A stretch of 51,838 bases of DNA from Leptolyngbya sp. Heron Island J (GTDB lineage Bacteria; Cyanobacteriota; Cyanobacteriia; Phormidesmidales; Phormidesmidaceae), in contig NZ_AWNH01000090.1 in the NCBI RefSeq assembly GCF_000482245.1, forward strand, positions 1 to 51,838, written 5' to 3'. The notes under the pieces were generated by a model. The model was not told where the DNA came from and made no database searches. It worked only from the letters and a program-made list of their open reading frames with translations. Both the position numbers and the translations under genes were made by a program. Shown piece after piece: positions 24,322 to 32,743 of the stretch (its first letter is position 1; each line of letters starts with the position of its first letter).

Positions 24322-26463
24322 GTGTCCCCCTCGATCCATGATGGAATGATCGTTGGAGTGACACCTATGGTTCATCAACAAAACGGCCTGCTTAGTGACG
24401 ATGCTTTAACCCGCCCCTGGGACGGTGCTAACTATGACTGCTCAATTGCTGTCATCGGCGGTTCAACCGCTGCCTATACCGCTGCCCTGACCGCCCTAAA
24501 ACTTAAGCTCGACGTCTGTTTAGTACAGCCCCAACGGATGGTCGGTGGCCAATTTACCGCCCAGGCTCTGCCCGCCTCTGACGATGGGGATTTACTACGC
24601 CACCAGGCCGATTTGATGACCGTAGCCGGTGAAGAATTTGCTATTTCCAAAAGCCAGCATCTGTTCCGGCAGCGGCAGCGACAGCTACAGCCAGTGGCCA
24701 GACGTGTTGTTGATGATCCAGGCGGCTCCTGGGTCTGTCCCTTGTCTACCACCCCTGTCGTCGCATCCACAGCCTTAAATGAAACCTTATTGCCCTATTT
24801 GAAATCGGGAAAACTCACCCTGATTCCCTACGCTGAACCCACCTCATTGGTTGAAGCCGCCCCCAGTGAAGAGAGTATGCGCCGGGTTATTGGGGTGATG
24901 TGTCAAGATACCAAAACCAAACATGCATTTACCGTCTATGCCAAAGTCGTCATCGAAGCCACGGACTTCGGCGACCTGCTAGAGATTGGTAATGTGCCCT
25001 CACGGGTGGGACAAGAAGCCCGCAGCGAGACTGGCGAGGCGATTCTGCCAGAGGATGCTCGCCCCCAGTGTCAACAGTCGTTTACCTTTGATGTCCTGGT
25101 CGAGCACACCTATCCTGGCAAGGGAGTCCCCATTGGTGCTCCCACCGAATATGGGCGAGTACCCTGGCTCAATCTGCATGAGTTTACCGGCGATTTTTGG
25201 GTCAAAAAAAACAACGTTTGGAAAAAACGGGATTTCTTTAATCCGTTTGGCATTTTTCGCTATCGGCGATTGTTACGACGTTCTTTAAATAAGAAAACAA
25301 TTTCTCCTGGGGATGTGGCCGTCATCAATTGGGGAACATCAAGTCACCCTGAACGGGGCCAGTGCTGCGGCAATGACTATCGTACAGGTTACTTAGTGGG
25401 TCTAAGCCGCTCTGAACGCCAACAACAGATTGAACGAGCACGGATTCGCGCCCAGGCCTATATCCATTTTTTGCAAACCAATGGTGCCTCCGACCTCAAG
25501 CCTCGGGGAGACCTGACCTGGACCCAGGATGGCATTGCCCTGGAACCCTACATCCGTGAAGCCCGACGGGGGATTGCCTTAACCACCATTCGCCATGAAG
25601 ACGTAGCAGCTAGCTTTTTTCCTAACCAGGCTCGCGGCCGCACCTTTAACGATACGTTGGGAATCGGCCAATATCACTATCTAGACTTGCACGGCAATTT
25701 AGTCGATGGTCATGTTAGCCCCAGAGGCAAAGATGTGATTGCCCTGCCCTTTACCCTACCTGCAACCGCCCTGGTGCCCATCGATACCGATGGCCTGGTC
25801 CTATCGGCCAAAAGTATTGGCACCACCCACATTACCAATGCCGCCTATCGCATGCATCCGGTAGAGTGGGCCATTGGTGAAGCCAGCGGCTTTTTGGCAG
25901 TCTTGAGTATATGGACGGGCAAACAACCCCGCGATATTGTGAAGGATGAGGCCCTGCTGCGCAAGCTACAAGGCTTTTTAACCCGGAATGGGATTCCCAT
26001 TGTGTGGTTTGATGACATATCTTACACCGACCCAGATTTTGAAGCGATCCAGGTAATGGCCGCCGCCGGGATCATCACCAGTGAGAATGCTAAAAACTTA
26101 CATTTTCGGCCCTACGGCAGCGTTAGCCGTGCGGTGGTGTGTACAGCCCTGGTTAGTCTTTTAGGACTAGAAAAAGCCACACCGGATCGGCCTTCGTTTA
26201 AGGACGTACAGCCAGGACAACACTGGGCCTACAGCGCCATAGAAACTCTCAAAGCCCAGGGAATGGTGGCCGGTGTCGGTAGAGAACGGTTTGCGCCGGA
26301 CCAGGCGATGACCCGACAGCAGCTAGGATTTTTAGTCAAAAAAGCCATGCCCCAGAGCTATGACGATGCCTTTGTCCATACGCCCCAAGATCGGCGAATT
26401 GTTCAACGTCGAGATCTCTCGCGAGTATTTTATGAGCTGCTTAAAGCCAAGCTTGCTACTTAA
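24322..26463 (+). CDS. FAD-dependent oxidoreductase fused to an SLH-like region
   Basis: This 713-residue protein has an N-terminal FAD-binding domain of the FAD_oxidored (PF12831-like) group: IAVIGGSTAAYTAAL (about residue 41, a modified GxGxxG) and a C-terminal FAD loop near MHPVEWAIGEASGFLA. Residues from about 540 onward carry SLH-like repeats (FKDVQPGQHWAYSAIETLKAQGMV and FAPDQAMTRQQLGFLVKKAM). SLH modules tether proteins to the cell wall or outer-membrane polysaccharide, so the fusion suggests a surface- or periplasm-associated redox enzyme; no signal peptide is visible. The start is GTG 24322, with ATG 24346 or 24367 possible. Confidence 0.8.
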   Translation: MSPSIHDGMIVGVTPMVHQQNGLLSDDALTRPWDGANYDCSIAVIGGSTAAYTAALTALKLKLDVCLVQPQRMVGGQFTAQALPASDDGDLLRHQADLMTVAGEEFAISKSQHLFRQRQRQLQPVARRVVDDPGGSWVCPLSTTPVVASTALNETLLPYLKSGKLTLIPYAEPTSLVEAAPSEESMRRVIGVMCQDTKTKHAFTVYAKVVIEATDFGDLLEIGNVPSRVGQEARSETGEAILPEDARPQCQQSFTFDVLVEHTYPGKGVPIGAPTEYGRVPWLNLHEFTGDFWVKKNNVWKKRDFFNPFGIFRYRRLLRRSLNKKTISPGDVAVINWGTSSHPERGQCCGNDYRTGYLVGLSRSERQQQIERARIRAQAYIHFLQTNGASDLKPRGDLTWTQDGIALEPYIREARRGIALTTIRHEDVAASFFPNQARGRTFNDTLGIGQYHYLDLHGNLVDGHVSPRGKDVIALPFTLPATALVPIDTDGLVLSAKSIGTTHITNAAYRMHPVEWAIGEASGFLAVLSIWTGKQPRDIVKDEALLRKLQGFLTRNGIPIVWFDDISYTDPDFEAIQVMAAAGIITSENAKNLHFRPYGSVSRAVVCTALVSLLGLEKATPDRPSFKDVQPGQHWAYSAIETLKAQGMVAGVGRERFAPDQAMTRQQLGFLVKKAMPQSYDDAFVHTPQDRRIVQRRDLSRVFYELLKAKLAT

Positions 26464-26582
26464 CAAATTTGGAGAAACAAAATGAGTTGCGCATTTGTGC
26501 TCTCAAATATCGGCCATTTGCACGTACTGCTAGATAGGCGAGTACTCTAGACTCCATGTATATGCACCAAGAGTTTTGAACT

Positions 26583-26735
26583 ATGGCAACTGAACAAATG
26601 ACAATTTATGTGCCGCCTCAGGTCAAAAAAGCAATCAAACAATTTGCTTCTCACAAGGAACAGTCTATGAATACAGTGGTGGTGGAGGCTTTACAGCTTG
26701 CGATCGCAACATGGACCAGCCAAAACGCCCTATAG
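26583..26735 (+). CDS. 50-aa ribbon-helix-helix protein, antitoxin-like
   Basis: A 50-codon gene from ATG 26583 to TAG 26733-26735. The sequence pattern is that of a CopG/MetJ-type ribbon-helix-helix: a beta strand (EQMTIYVPPQV), helix 1 (KAIKQFASHK) and helix 2 (SMNTVVVEALQLAIATW). Such proteins bind DNA as dimers and are often antitoxins. No toxin gene is adjacent (the next gene is a photolyase on the other strand), so it is a solitary regulator or a remnant of a toxin-antitoxin pair. It contains a HIP1 site. Confidence 0.65.
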   Translation: MATEQMTIYVPPQVKKAIKQFASHKEQSMNTVVVEALQLAIATWTSQNAL

Positions 26736-27022
26736 CTCTGCAACAACACAACAGTATCAATTCTCTAAAAAGAGATTAAAGAATAATGCAACCAAACAAG
26801 AAAAGAGATGCACCCTCAACGTGTTTGTGTCCTGCTCATAAGAGCTGTTTGGTTGTATTTACACCCTGAGTTTCAGCTCAGAATCGTTATTGAGCTTTCT
26901 ACGCTATGTCAATAATCATAGGAGAAAACGTTCTCCCATACACCAACATGTCCGTCATTCTGAGCATTCTTTATGATTGCCTGATGTAACCAGAACCAGT
27001 ATTTAGGAGCCATGAAGCAAGC
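26736..27022. other. 287-bp intergenic region rich in inverted repeats
   Basis: Four hairpins lie in a row: TCTCT-AAAA-AGAGA at 26762-26775; CAACCAAACA 26789-26798 with TGTTTGGTTG 26846-26855; CTGAG-TTTCAG-CTCAG near 26864; and GGAGAA-AACG-TTCTCC at 26921-26936. None has a clear U-tract. It could be the 3' region of the converging photolyase gene or a small structured RNA. Confidence 0.4.
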
Positions 27023-28525
27023 CTAAGGCGTCTGCTGTTCATGCCATTGACTAGCATTTTCTCGAATCTCAGCATATTCTTCAGCGGACATTTTATCCAA
27101 GTTTTTTAAAATAAAGTTCATTCTCCCCTGATTCTGTAAAATATCGCGATGCCGAGCTAGGAAATCCCAGTAGAAAAAGTTAAAGGGACAGGCATTCTCT
27201 CCTGTACGCAGCTTAGGATGATACTGACAGTCCTTACAGTAATCACTCATGCGATTGATGTAGTTGGCCGAAGCCGCATAGGGTTTAGTCGCCAACACAC
27301 CACCGTCTGCAAACAGCCCCATGCCAATCACATTTGTTTGCATCACCCAATCGTAGGCATCAATAAAGGCCGCATGGAACCAAGATTCCACCGCCTGGGG
27401 CGATAGCCCTGCAATCAGCGCAAAATTGCTTAAAATCATCAGTCTTTGAATGTGGTGGTTGTAGCCAGTGCGTTTTACCTGATCAATGCTCTGGTGCAAA
27501 CAATTCATCGGCGTATCACCGGTCCAGAAGAACTCAGGCAGCGGTTGATGGTGCTCAAAATAGTTCCCCTGGGGATAGTCTTCATCCACATAGCTATAGA
27601 GACCGCGCATATACTCTCGCCAACCTAAAACCTGACGGATAAATCCTTCTACGCTGTTGAGAGGTTGATCCTGTTGTTTATAAGCAGCCTCCACCGCTTG
27701 GATCACCTCCAGAGGATGTAAAAGCCCTAGGTTTAAGTAAGGCGAGAGCAGCCCATGCCAGAGCGTATCTTCCCCGGTCACCATGGCATCCTGGTAGGGG
27801 CCAAAGGTATTGAGTCGCACAGTAATAAAGTAGTCAAGTACCTGCAGGGCCTGGGCGCGAGTCACAGCCCAGCCAAACGGTTCTAAATCACCAAAGGTGT
27901 CTAACTTAGCCACCTCCTGCATCACCTGGCGAGTAATTTTATCGGGCTTAAACCATTGGGGAACCGGTGGATTGATCCCCTTTTTAGGCGGTTTACGATT
28001 CTCTTTGTCATAATTCCATTGACCGCCGACAGGGGTCCGCTTTTTCCCAGTGCCCTCCATCAGCATGCCGTAGCGCTTGCGGCCTTCGCGATAAAACGAC
28101 TCCATTAGCAAACTTTTGCGACCGTCGGCCCACTGCTTAAATTCGGCCACAGACCATAGAAAATGATTGTTAGGAACAATGGTCAGCTGACAGGACAGGT
28201 CCAACCCATTGAGAAAACGCGCAAAGGGTCGATCGGCAGGCTCCATTACCCGCAGTTCAGTAATTTGGTTTTGTTCAACCCACTGGCGTAGGGGGGTCAC
28301 AAAATCATCCGCAATTTCATAGGTGACGGCTCGCCCTGTGGCCTCTAGCTCAGCCGCAAAGTGCCGCATGGCCGACCAGACCAGCACCAGCTTTTGCCGA
28401 TGGTAGCGCCGTTTAGTACTGTGCCCATGGGACTCGATCAAAATTATGGGGGCATTTGCCTCACTGGCCAATGCTGATTGATCCTGCCAGAGCTGATCCC
28501 CTAGTACCCAAATCCCAACGGTCAT
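27023..28525 (-). CDS. FeS-type bacterial photolyase/cryptochrome (PhrB-like)
   Basis: This 500-residue flavoprotein is of the deoxyribodipyrimidine photolyase-related group (FeS-BCP/CryB/PhrB), which repairs (6-4) photoproducts or acts in light sensing. The four cysteines that hold the 4Fe-4S cluster in this group are visible: one in PMNCLHQSID and three in YCKDCQYHPKLRTGENACPF near the C-terminus. The N-terminal domain begins MTVGIWVLGDQLWQDQSAL, as in the family. Length is standard. It is divergent from the NblR-like gene. Light-dependent repair fits a phototroph; (6-4) specificity is inferred from family. Confidence 0.9.
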   Translation of the reverse strand: MTVGIWVLGDQLWQDQSALASEANAPIILIESHGHSTKRRYHRQKLVLVWSAMRHFAAELEATGRAVTYEIADDFVTPLRQWVEQNQITELRVMEPADRPFARFLNGLDLSCQLTIVPNNHFLWSVAEFKQWADGRKSLLMESFYREGRKRYGMLMEGTGKKRTPVGGQWNYDKENRKPPKKGINPPVPQWFKPDKITRQVMQEVAKLDTFGDLEPFGWAVTRAQALQVLDYFITVRLNTFGPYQDAMVTGEDTLWHGLLSPYLNLGLLHPLEVIQAVEAAYKQQDQPLNSVEGFIRQVLGWREYMRGLYSYVDEDYPQGNYFEHHQPLPEFFWTGDTPMNCLHQSIDQVKRTGYNHHIQRLMILSNFALIAGLSPQAVESWFHAAFIDAYDWVMQTNVIGMGLFADGGVLATKPYAASANYINRMSDYCKDCQYHPKLRTGENACPFNFFYWDFLARHRDILQNQGRMNFILKNLDKMSAEEYAEIRENASQWHEQQTP

Positions 28526-28769
28526 AAATTATCTTTGCGTTTGTATATATTCTTTAACTTATGGTGTTTGGATGAGCACGCGCTAGTATTTGCGTATAGC
28601 AAATGTTCCGATGCACGCATTGCAACTGCGGATCTGGGCTTTTATTGCTTATGTGACCATGGTTTGCCATCCCAACTGTGATGGAGACAATCGGCCTAAA
28701 CGGTGGTCTGATGAGCGAATTTAAGCTAAAGTTTGCGCTGCATGTTACCCCAATCAGGAGGTGATCTCC

Positions 28770-29459
28770 ATGAGTACTGCTGAAGCCACACCTTGTGTTT
28801 TGGTAGTCGAAGCTAACGAAGAATTGGCCCATGATGTCAGTAATGACCTGCGGGAGTCGGGCTACATTCCGTTGGTGGCTACCACCATCGATTCGGGCAT
28901 TGAAGAAGTCCGTAACCGGCATCCAGCTTTAATTGTGGTCAATCGCATGCTAGCGGGTGAGTCGGGCTTGGATCTATGTCAGCAGCTGCGATCGCAAGGT
29001 GACCGCACCCCGATGCTATTGCTCATGGCCCGCGATAATCTAGACGACCGGGTTGCCTGCATTGAAGCTGGAGCCGACGATTATTTTCTCAAACCCTATC
29101 GCAGCGACGAATTTCTCGCCCTGGTCAGCGCCTATCTACAGCCCAGCGAACACGGCATTGAGCAACTCGTCTTTGGTGAACTTACCCTCAACGTTACCAA
29201 CCGTCAGGCCACCCGTGGTAGCCAAGTCATCGACCTGACCATGAAAGAATTTGAACTGCTCAAGTATTTAATGGAGCACCCCCGCGAAGTCCTGACCCGC
29301 GAGCAAATTCTAGAAAACGTATGGGGCTACAACTTCATGGGCGAATCCAACGTGATTGAAGTATACATTCGCTACCTGCGCTTAAAGATTGACGGCAAAG
29401 GCGAAAAGCGTCTAATCCAAACCGTCCGCGGCGTCGGATACGTATTGCGAGAAGCGTAG
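28770..29459 (+). CDS. nblR: NblR-like response regulator with Asp-to-Asn receiver
   Basis: This 229-residue OmpR/PhoB-type regulator resembles NblR, which controls phycobilisome degradation (NblA) and survival under nutrient or high-light stress. The receiver has MLAGESGLDLC and ARDNLDDRVACIEAGADDYFLKPYR; the winged helix has TMKEFELLKYLMEHPREVLTREQILENVWGYNFMGESNVIEVYIRYLR. The residue at the phosphorylation site is Asn58 (VVNRML) instead of Asp, and the upstream acidic pair is reduced (VVEANE). Reports that NblR works without phosphorylation fit this. AGGAGG at 28756-28761 sets the start at ATG 28770, not GTG 28761. A palindrome overlaps the stop codon. Confidence 0.8.
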   Translation: MSTAEATPCVLVVEANEELAHDVSNDLRESGYIPLVATTIDSGIEEVRNRHPALIVVNRMLAGESGLDLCQQLRSQGDRTPMLLLMARDNLDDRVACIEAGADDYFLKPYRSDEFLALVSAYLQPSEHGIEQLVFGELTLNVTNRQATRGSQVIDLTMKEFELLKYLMEHPREVLTREQILENVWGYNFMGESNVIEVYIRYLRLKIDGKGEKRLIQTVRGVGYVLREA

Positions 29460-29476
29460 GTGGGCGGTGCCCACCT
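29458..29476. repeat. Palindrome AGGTGGGC-GGT-GCCCACCT
   Basis: A perfect 8-bp inverted repeat with a 3-nt loop overlaps the nblR-like stop codon. It is the style of small interspersed palindrome found in cyanobacteria and may also stabilise the mRNA end. No T-run follows. Confidence 0.65.
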
Positions 29477-29518
29477 AAACTCACCCAAAATCGTGATGTT
29501 TAGCAAAGGAAAACCAGC

Positions 29519-30052
29519 GTGAACAATTGGCCTCAGAAGCGATATTTTCCGGTGCTAATGCTATGCTGCCTGCTGCTAGCCTGCAGCAGCAACGAACCAA
29601 CAGCATCCGCTGAAACATCTACTGCTAACGCTGCTTCTGATGCAATCGTACTTACTGGACCCGGCCAAGTGCTTCCCATTACAGCCCAAGCCACCATCGC
29701 AGGCGAAACCTTTAACCTAGAAGTTGCCCAAACTCCTCAGCAGCAGCAGCTAGGTCTGATGTTCCGCCAAGCCCTACCCGATAACCGAGGGATGTTATTT
29801 CCCTTTAGTCCACCACGACCCGCCCGTTTCTGGATGAAAAACGTACCAGTGGGGCTGGATATGGTGTTTTTGTATCAAGGCCAGGTACAGGGCATTTTTG
29901 AAGCCCCTCCCTGTGAGTCCGACCCTTGCCCTACCTATGGCCCGGGTAGGCTGCTGGTGGACAATGTCATCGAGCTGCGTATGGGTCGTGCAGCGGAGTT
30001 GGGATTAGAGGCAGGGGATCAGGTGGAGCTTACGTTTTTAGAAGATGGATAG
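29519..30052 (+). CDS. DUF192 lipoprotein
   Basis: This 177-residue protein begins with a lipoprotein signal (VLMLCCLLLACSS, lipobox cysteine near residue 22), so it should be lipid-anchored outside the cytoplasmic membrane. The rest is a DUF192 domain with its hallmarks: ARFWMKNVPVGLDMVFL, GMLFPF and VDNVIELRMGRAAELGLEAGDQV. The function of DUF192 is unsettled. The start is GTG 29519. The gene converges with an aminotransferase gene across a long palindrome (30059-30112). Confidence 0.85.
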   Translation: MNNWPQKRYFPVLMLCCLLLACSSNEPTASAETSTANAASDAIVLTGPGQVLPITAQATIAGETFNLEVAQTPQQQQLGLMFRQALPDNRGMLFPFSPPRPARFWMKNVPVGLDMVFLYQGQVQGIFEAPPCESDPCPTYGPGRLLVDNVIELRMGRAAELGLEAGDQVELTFLEDG

Positions 30053-30058
30053 CCGCTG

Positions 30059-30112
30059 GCTTCGACTTCGCTTAGCCAGCGGGAATCTCAAGGGAGCGAG
30101 CGAAGTCGAAGC
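30059..30112. repeat. 14-bp inverted repeat between converging genes
   Basis: GCTTCGACTTCGCT at 30059-30072 pairs perfectly with 30099-30112, and an inner GCTGGC..GCCAGC pairing competes with it. The arm sequence TTCGACTTCGCT recurs at about 32019, so it is an interspersed repeat. Placed between the ends of the DUF192 and aminotransferase genes, it could limit read-through in both directions. Confidence 0.65.
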
Positions 30113-31263
30113 TAGCGCAATACCTGGCTGGCTGCCGACACGCCGCTGCCAGGGGTAAAGCCTTCGTAGCCCAGGATTTGTAGGGTGGTTTCCAGGGAGG
30201 CGATGGTGGTGAGAATGTCGCGATCGCACACAAAGCCTAAATGCCCAATCCTAAAGATCTTGCCTTTTAGATGGTCCTGACCGCCCGCCATCGCAATATC
30301 AAACTGCTTACCCATGGTCGAGCGAATATCCTCAGAACTGACCGCATCGCCGGGGATAACGGAGGTAACTGCCGGGCTACTAAACTCGTCGGGAGCAAGC
30401 AGCGGTAGACCCAACGCCTTCATCGCCGCCCGGCATGCCTGCTTCTGACGTTCGTGGCGAGCAAAGATACTTTCTAAACCTTCCGCCCTCATCATTTCTA
30501 GAGCCGCCTGCAGGCCAAAGTACAGATTGACCGGTGGCGTAAAGGGCGTGCTGTTTTTAGCAAAGGACTTACGATATTTGCCCAGGTCCATATAGAACTT
30601 AGGCAGCGTAGCCTTCTCATAGGCCGCCCAGGCTTTTTCACTCACCGAGACAAAGCCCATGCCAGGGGGGATCATAAAGCCCTTCTGGGAGCCGGAGGCA
30701 ACCACATCCAGACCCAGCTCATCCACCTTGAGATCGTAGGAAGCCAGACTCGTAACCGCATCCACAATGATGATGGCTTCACCATGGGCCTTAACATGGT
30801 CGTTAATAGCTTCTACAGGGTTGAGCACACCGCTAGAAGTTTCGCTGTGGGTGACAATAACCGCTTTGATGGCCTTTTCCGTATCAGCGGCCAGGGCTGC
30901 ACCAAAATCCTCAGGCTTTAGGGGAACACCCCAGTCTTCCTGGATGACCTGGACATCGAGGCCAAAGGCCTTGGAAATTTGCGCCCAGCGATCGCCAAAC
31001 TTACCGTTGCTGCCGACGAGGACTTTATCGCCAGCACTGAGGAAATTGATAATACCGGCTTCAACAACGCCAGTACCGCTGGCGCACAGGGTCAAGACTT
31101 CATTCTTGGTTTGGAAAAGCCATTGGAGACCTTCGTTGATTTCGCCAATGATTTTACTAAAGTCGCCGCTGCGGTGGCCGATGGGATGTTTGCCCATCGC
31201 TTGGAGGACTTTCTCGGGAACCGGCGTAGGTCCCGGAATCATCAGCATTGCTTTATTGTCCAT
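30112..31263 (-). CDS. Class V aminotransferase (alanine/ureidoglycine-glyoxylate type)
   Basis: This 383-residue PLP enzyme is of the AGXT/PucG group, transferring an amino group to glyoxylate. The PLP lysine is in ASGSQKGFMIPPGMGF (near residue 197). The N-terminus has the family motif MLMIPGPTPVPEKVL, and SGTGVVEAGI binds the PLP phosphate. Cyanobacterial copies are often labelled as a soluble hydrogenase subunit, an old misnomer. The divergent neighbour is a ureidoglycolate lyase-like gene, which raises the chance that this is an (S)-ureidoglycine-glyoxylate aminotransferase of purine breakdown rather than a photorespiratory alanine-glyoxylate enzyme. Confidence 0.85.
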   Translation of the reverse strand: MDNKAMLMIPGPTPVPEKVLQAMGKHPIGHRSGDFSKIIGEINEGLQWLFQTKNEVLTLCASGTGVVEAGIINFLSAGDKVLVGSNGKFGDRWAQISKAFGLDVQVIQEDWGVPLKPEDFGAALAADTEKAIKAVIVTHSETSSGVLNPVEAINDHVKAHGEAIIIVDAVTSLASYDLKVDELGLDVVASGSQKGFMIPPGMGFVSVSEKAWAAYEKATLPKFYMDLGKYRKSFAKNSTPFTPPVNLYFGLQAALEMMRAEGLESIFARHERQKQACRAAMKALGLPLLAPDEFSSPAVTSVIPGDAVSSEDIRSTMGKQFDIAMAGGQDHLKGKIFRIGHLGFVCDRDILTTIASLETTLQILGYEGFTPGSGVSAASQVLR

Positions 31264-31504
31264 GGGTCTAGGGGAGGATGTATCAAAAGTGCATTCCCCA
31301 GAATCGCATAAGTTCTGACGTACCTTGCCGCATTTTTGATGTGTTGTAAGGTTTGGGCCAAAGCCGGGACATGGGCAGTAGGCAATCGGGCAAATCTCGT
31401 AGGGGCACCCACAAGGGGATACCCGCCTCTGGATTAATTTGTCCTTTCACTGGACGCAATTTGGGATTGTCAGCAAAATGTAGGAGTTGCCCCCTTACGT
31501 CGCC

Positions 31505-31990
31505 ATGGAAACTACTTTGCAACAGCTTCAGGCCCAACCTTTGACTGCTGAAGCATTTCGGCCTTTTGGACAGGTGCTAAGCCCCCAGTGGGATGGTAAA
31601 CCTTATGATAAGGAAGACGCTCAGCTCAAGCTAGATGCGGGGATTCCGCGTTTTTACATCATGCAGTTGGAGCGTAAGGGCAGGCGGTTTGATCAGATTA
31701 CGCGGCATCTGGCTTGCACGCAGTGTTTGGGGTCGTTGGAGGGGAAGGAGTGGCTGATGGCAGTAGCCCCCCCCTGTGAGGGCAGTACGCCGGACCTGCA
31801 ACAGATTCAGGCGTTTAGAATTCCTGGGGATTGTTTTATTAAGTTAGAGGTAGGCACCTGGCATGCAGGGCCTTACTTTGAGACAGATGTGATTAATTTC
31901 TACAATTTAGAACTGAGTGATACCAATGTGGTGGATCACGATACGTGTGATTTGGGACAGACCTATGGGGTAAGTTTTGAGATTGTCTAA
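31505..31990 (+). CDS. Ureidoglycolate lyase-like cupin
   Basis: This 161-residue protein of the ureidoglycolate lyase (AllA-like) family in a cupin fold cleaves ureidoglycolate to urea and glyoxylate. Family features include LTAEAFRPFGQVL at the N-terminus and WHAGPYFETDVINFYNLEL in the C-terminal half. The frame opens at a TTG at 31487, but ATG 31505 is the more likely start. It is divergent from the aminotransferase with about 240 bp between, shared by both promoters. No other allantoin genes are visible. Activity is inferred; some family members may act on other ureido acids. Confidence 0.75.
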   Translation: METTLQQLQAQPLTAEAFRPFGQVLSPQWDGKPYDKEDAQLKLDAGIPRFYIMQLERKGRRFDQITRHLACTQCLGSLEGKEWLMAVAPPCEGSTPDLQQIQAFRIPGDCFIKLEVGTWHAGPYFETDVINFYNLELSDTNVVDHDTCDLGQTYGVSFEIV

Positions 31991-32082
31991 CGAGTTAAGG
32001 TGAAGAGTAGAGAGTGGGCTTCGACTTCGCTCAACCTAGTGACAGTAAAGGGGAGAAAGTGAAGAGTGGAGAGTAGGGTAGG

Positions 32083-32100
32083 GGCATTGCATGCAATGCC
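32083..32100. repeat. 18-bp perfect palindrome GGCATTGCA/TGCAATGCC
   Basis: A perfect palindrome without a loop, in the spacer before the Uma2 gene and near the TTCGACTTCGCT motif at 32019. It is typical of small interspersed palindromes in cyanobacteria. Confidence 0.65.
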
Positions 32101-32136
32101 TAAAGAGTAGAGTTTTGACAAAGCTGATTAACAACG

Positions 32137-32715
32137 ATGATTGCGGTAAAAGATAATTCTCCTCAGCTTACTCCCGACGAATACTTCGTCTGGGAAGAGA
32201 AGCAACAGGAAAACTATGAATATATCGACGGTCAAGTCTATGCCATGGGCGGCGGCAGTGTTAACCATAGTCGCCTCGCTATTCGCTTGACGAGCCTATT
32301 TGACACTCATCTGGAAAACACTGGCTGTATTACTGGCAACTCAGACCTAAAGGTTAACATCGTCGAAACCACCAACTATACCTATCCAGATGCCAGCGTC
32401 ACCTGCGATGAGCGAGATCAGACTACAACCCAGTACATTACCTATCCTTGTCTAATTGTTGAAGTGTTATCCGATAGTACCGAAGCCTACGATCGCGGTG
32501 GTAAGTTTAGACTCTATCGCAACAATCCGGTTTTACAAGATTACTTATTGGTCAGTTCCACCCGGATTGAGATGGATTTGTATCATCAAAAAGAGACGGG
32601 GGAATGGATCATTCTCAATTACAAGCCTGGCGATATGATCGAGCTAAAGAGCATCAATCTTAGTTTTCCCATTGAGCAGGTTTATCGCGGTCTAGTGCTG
32701 GATCAGGTATCCTGA
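32137..32715 (+). CDS. Uma2-family (DUF820) PD-(D/E)XK-like protein
   Basis: This 192-residue member of the Uma2/DUF820 family is extremely expanded in cyanobacteria. The restriction-endonuclease-like core is visible: an N-terminal EQQENYEYIDGQ helix-strand region, the metal-site Asp in YPDASVTCDE, and LIVEVLSDSTEAYDRGGKF, where Glu and the later Lys complete the active site. Their cellular role is unknown. It stands alone, converging with another nuclease-like gene 28 bp away. Confidence 0.85.
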   Translation: MIAVKDNSPQLTPDEYFVWEEKQQENYEYIDGQVYAMGGGSVNHSRLAIRLTSLFDTHLENTGCITGNSDLKVNIVETTNYTYPDASVTCDERDQTTTQYITYPCLIVEVLSDSTEAYDRGGKFRLYRNNPVLQDYLLVSSTRIEMDLYHQKETGEWIILNYKPGDMIELKSINLSFPIEQVYRGLVLDQVS

Positions 32716-32743
32716 ACCTTGTGCTCTGGGTGGCGACAGTTGA

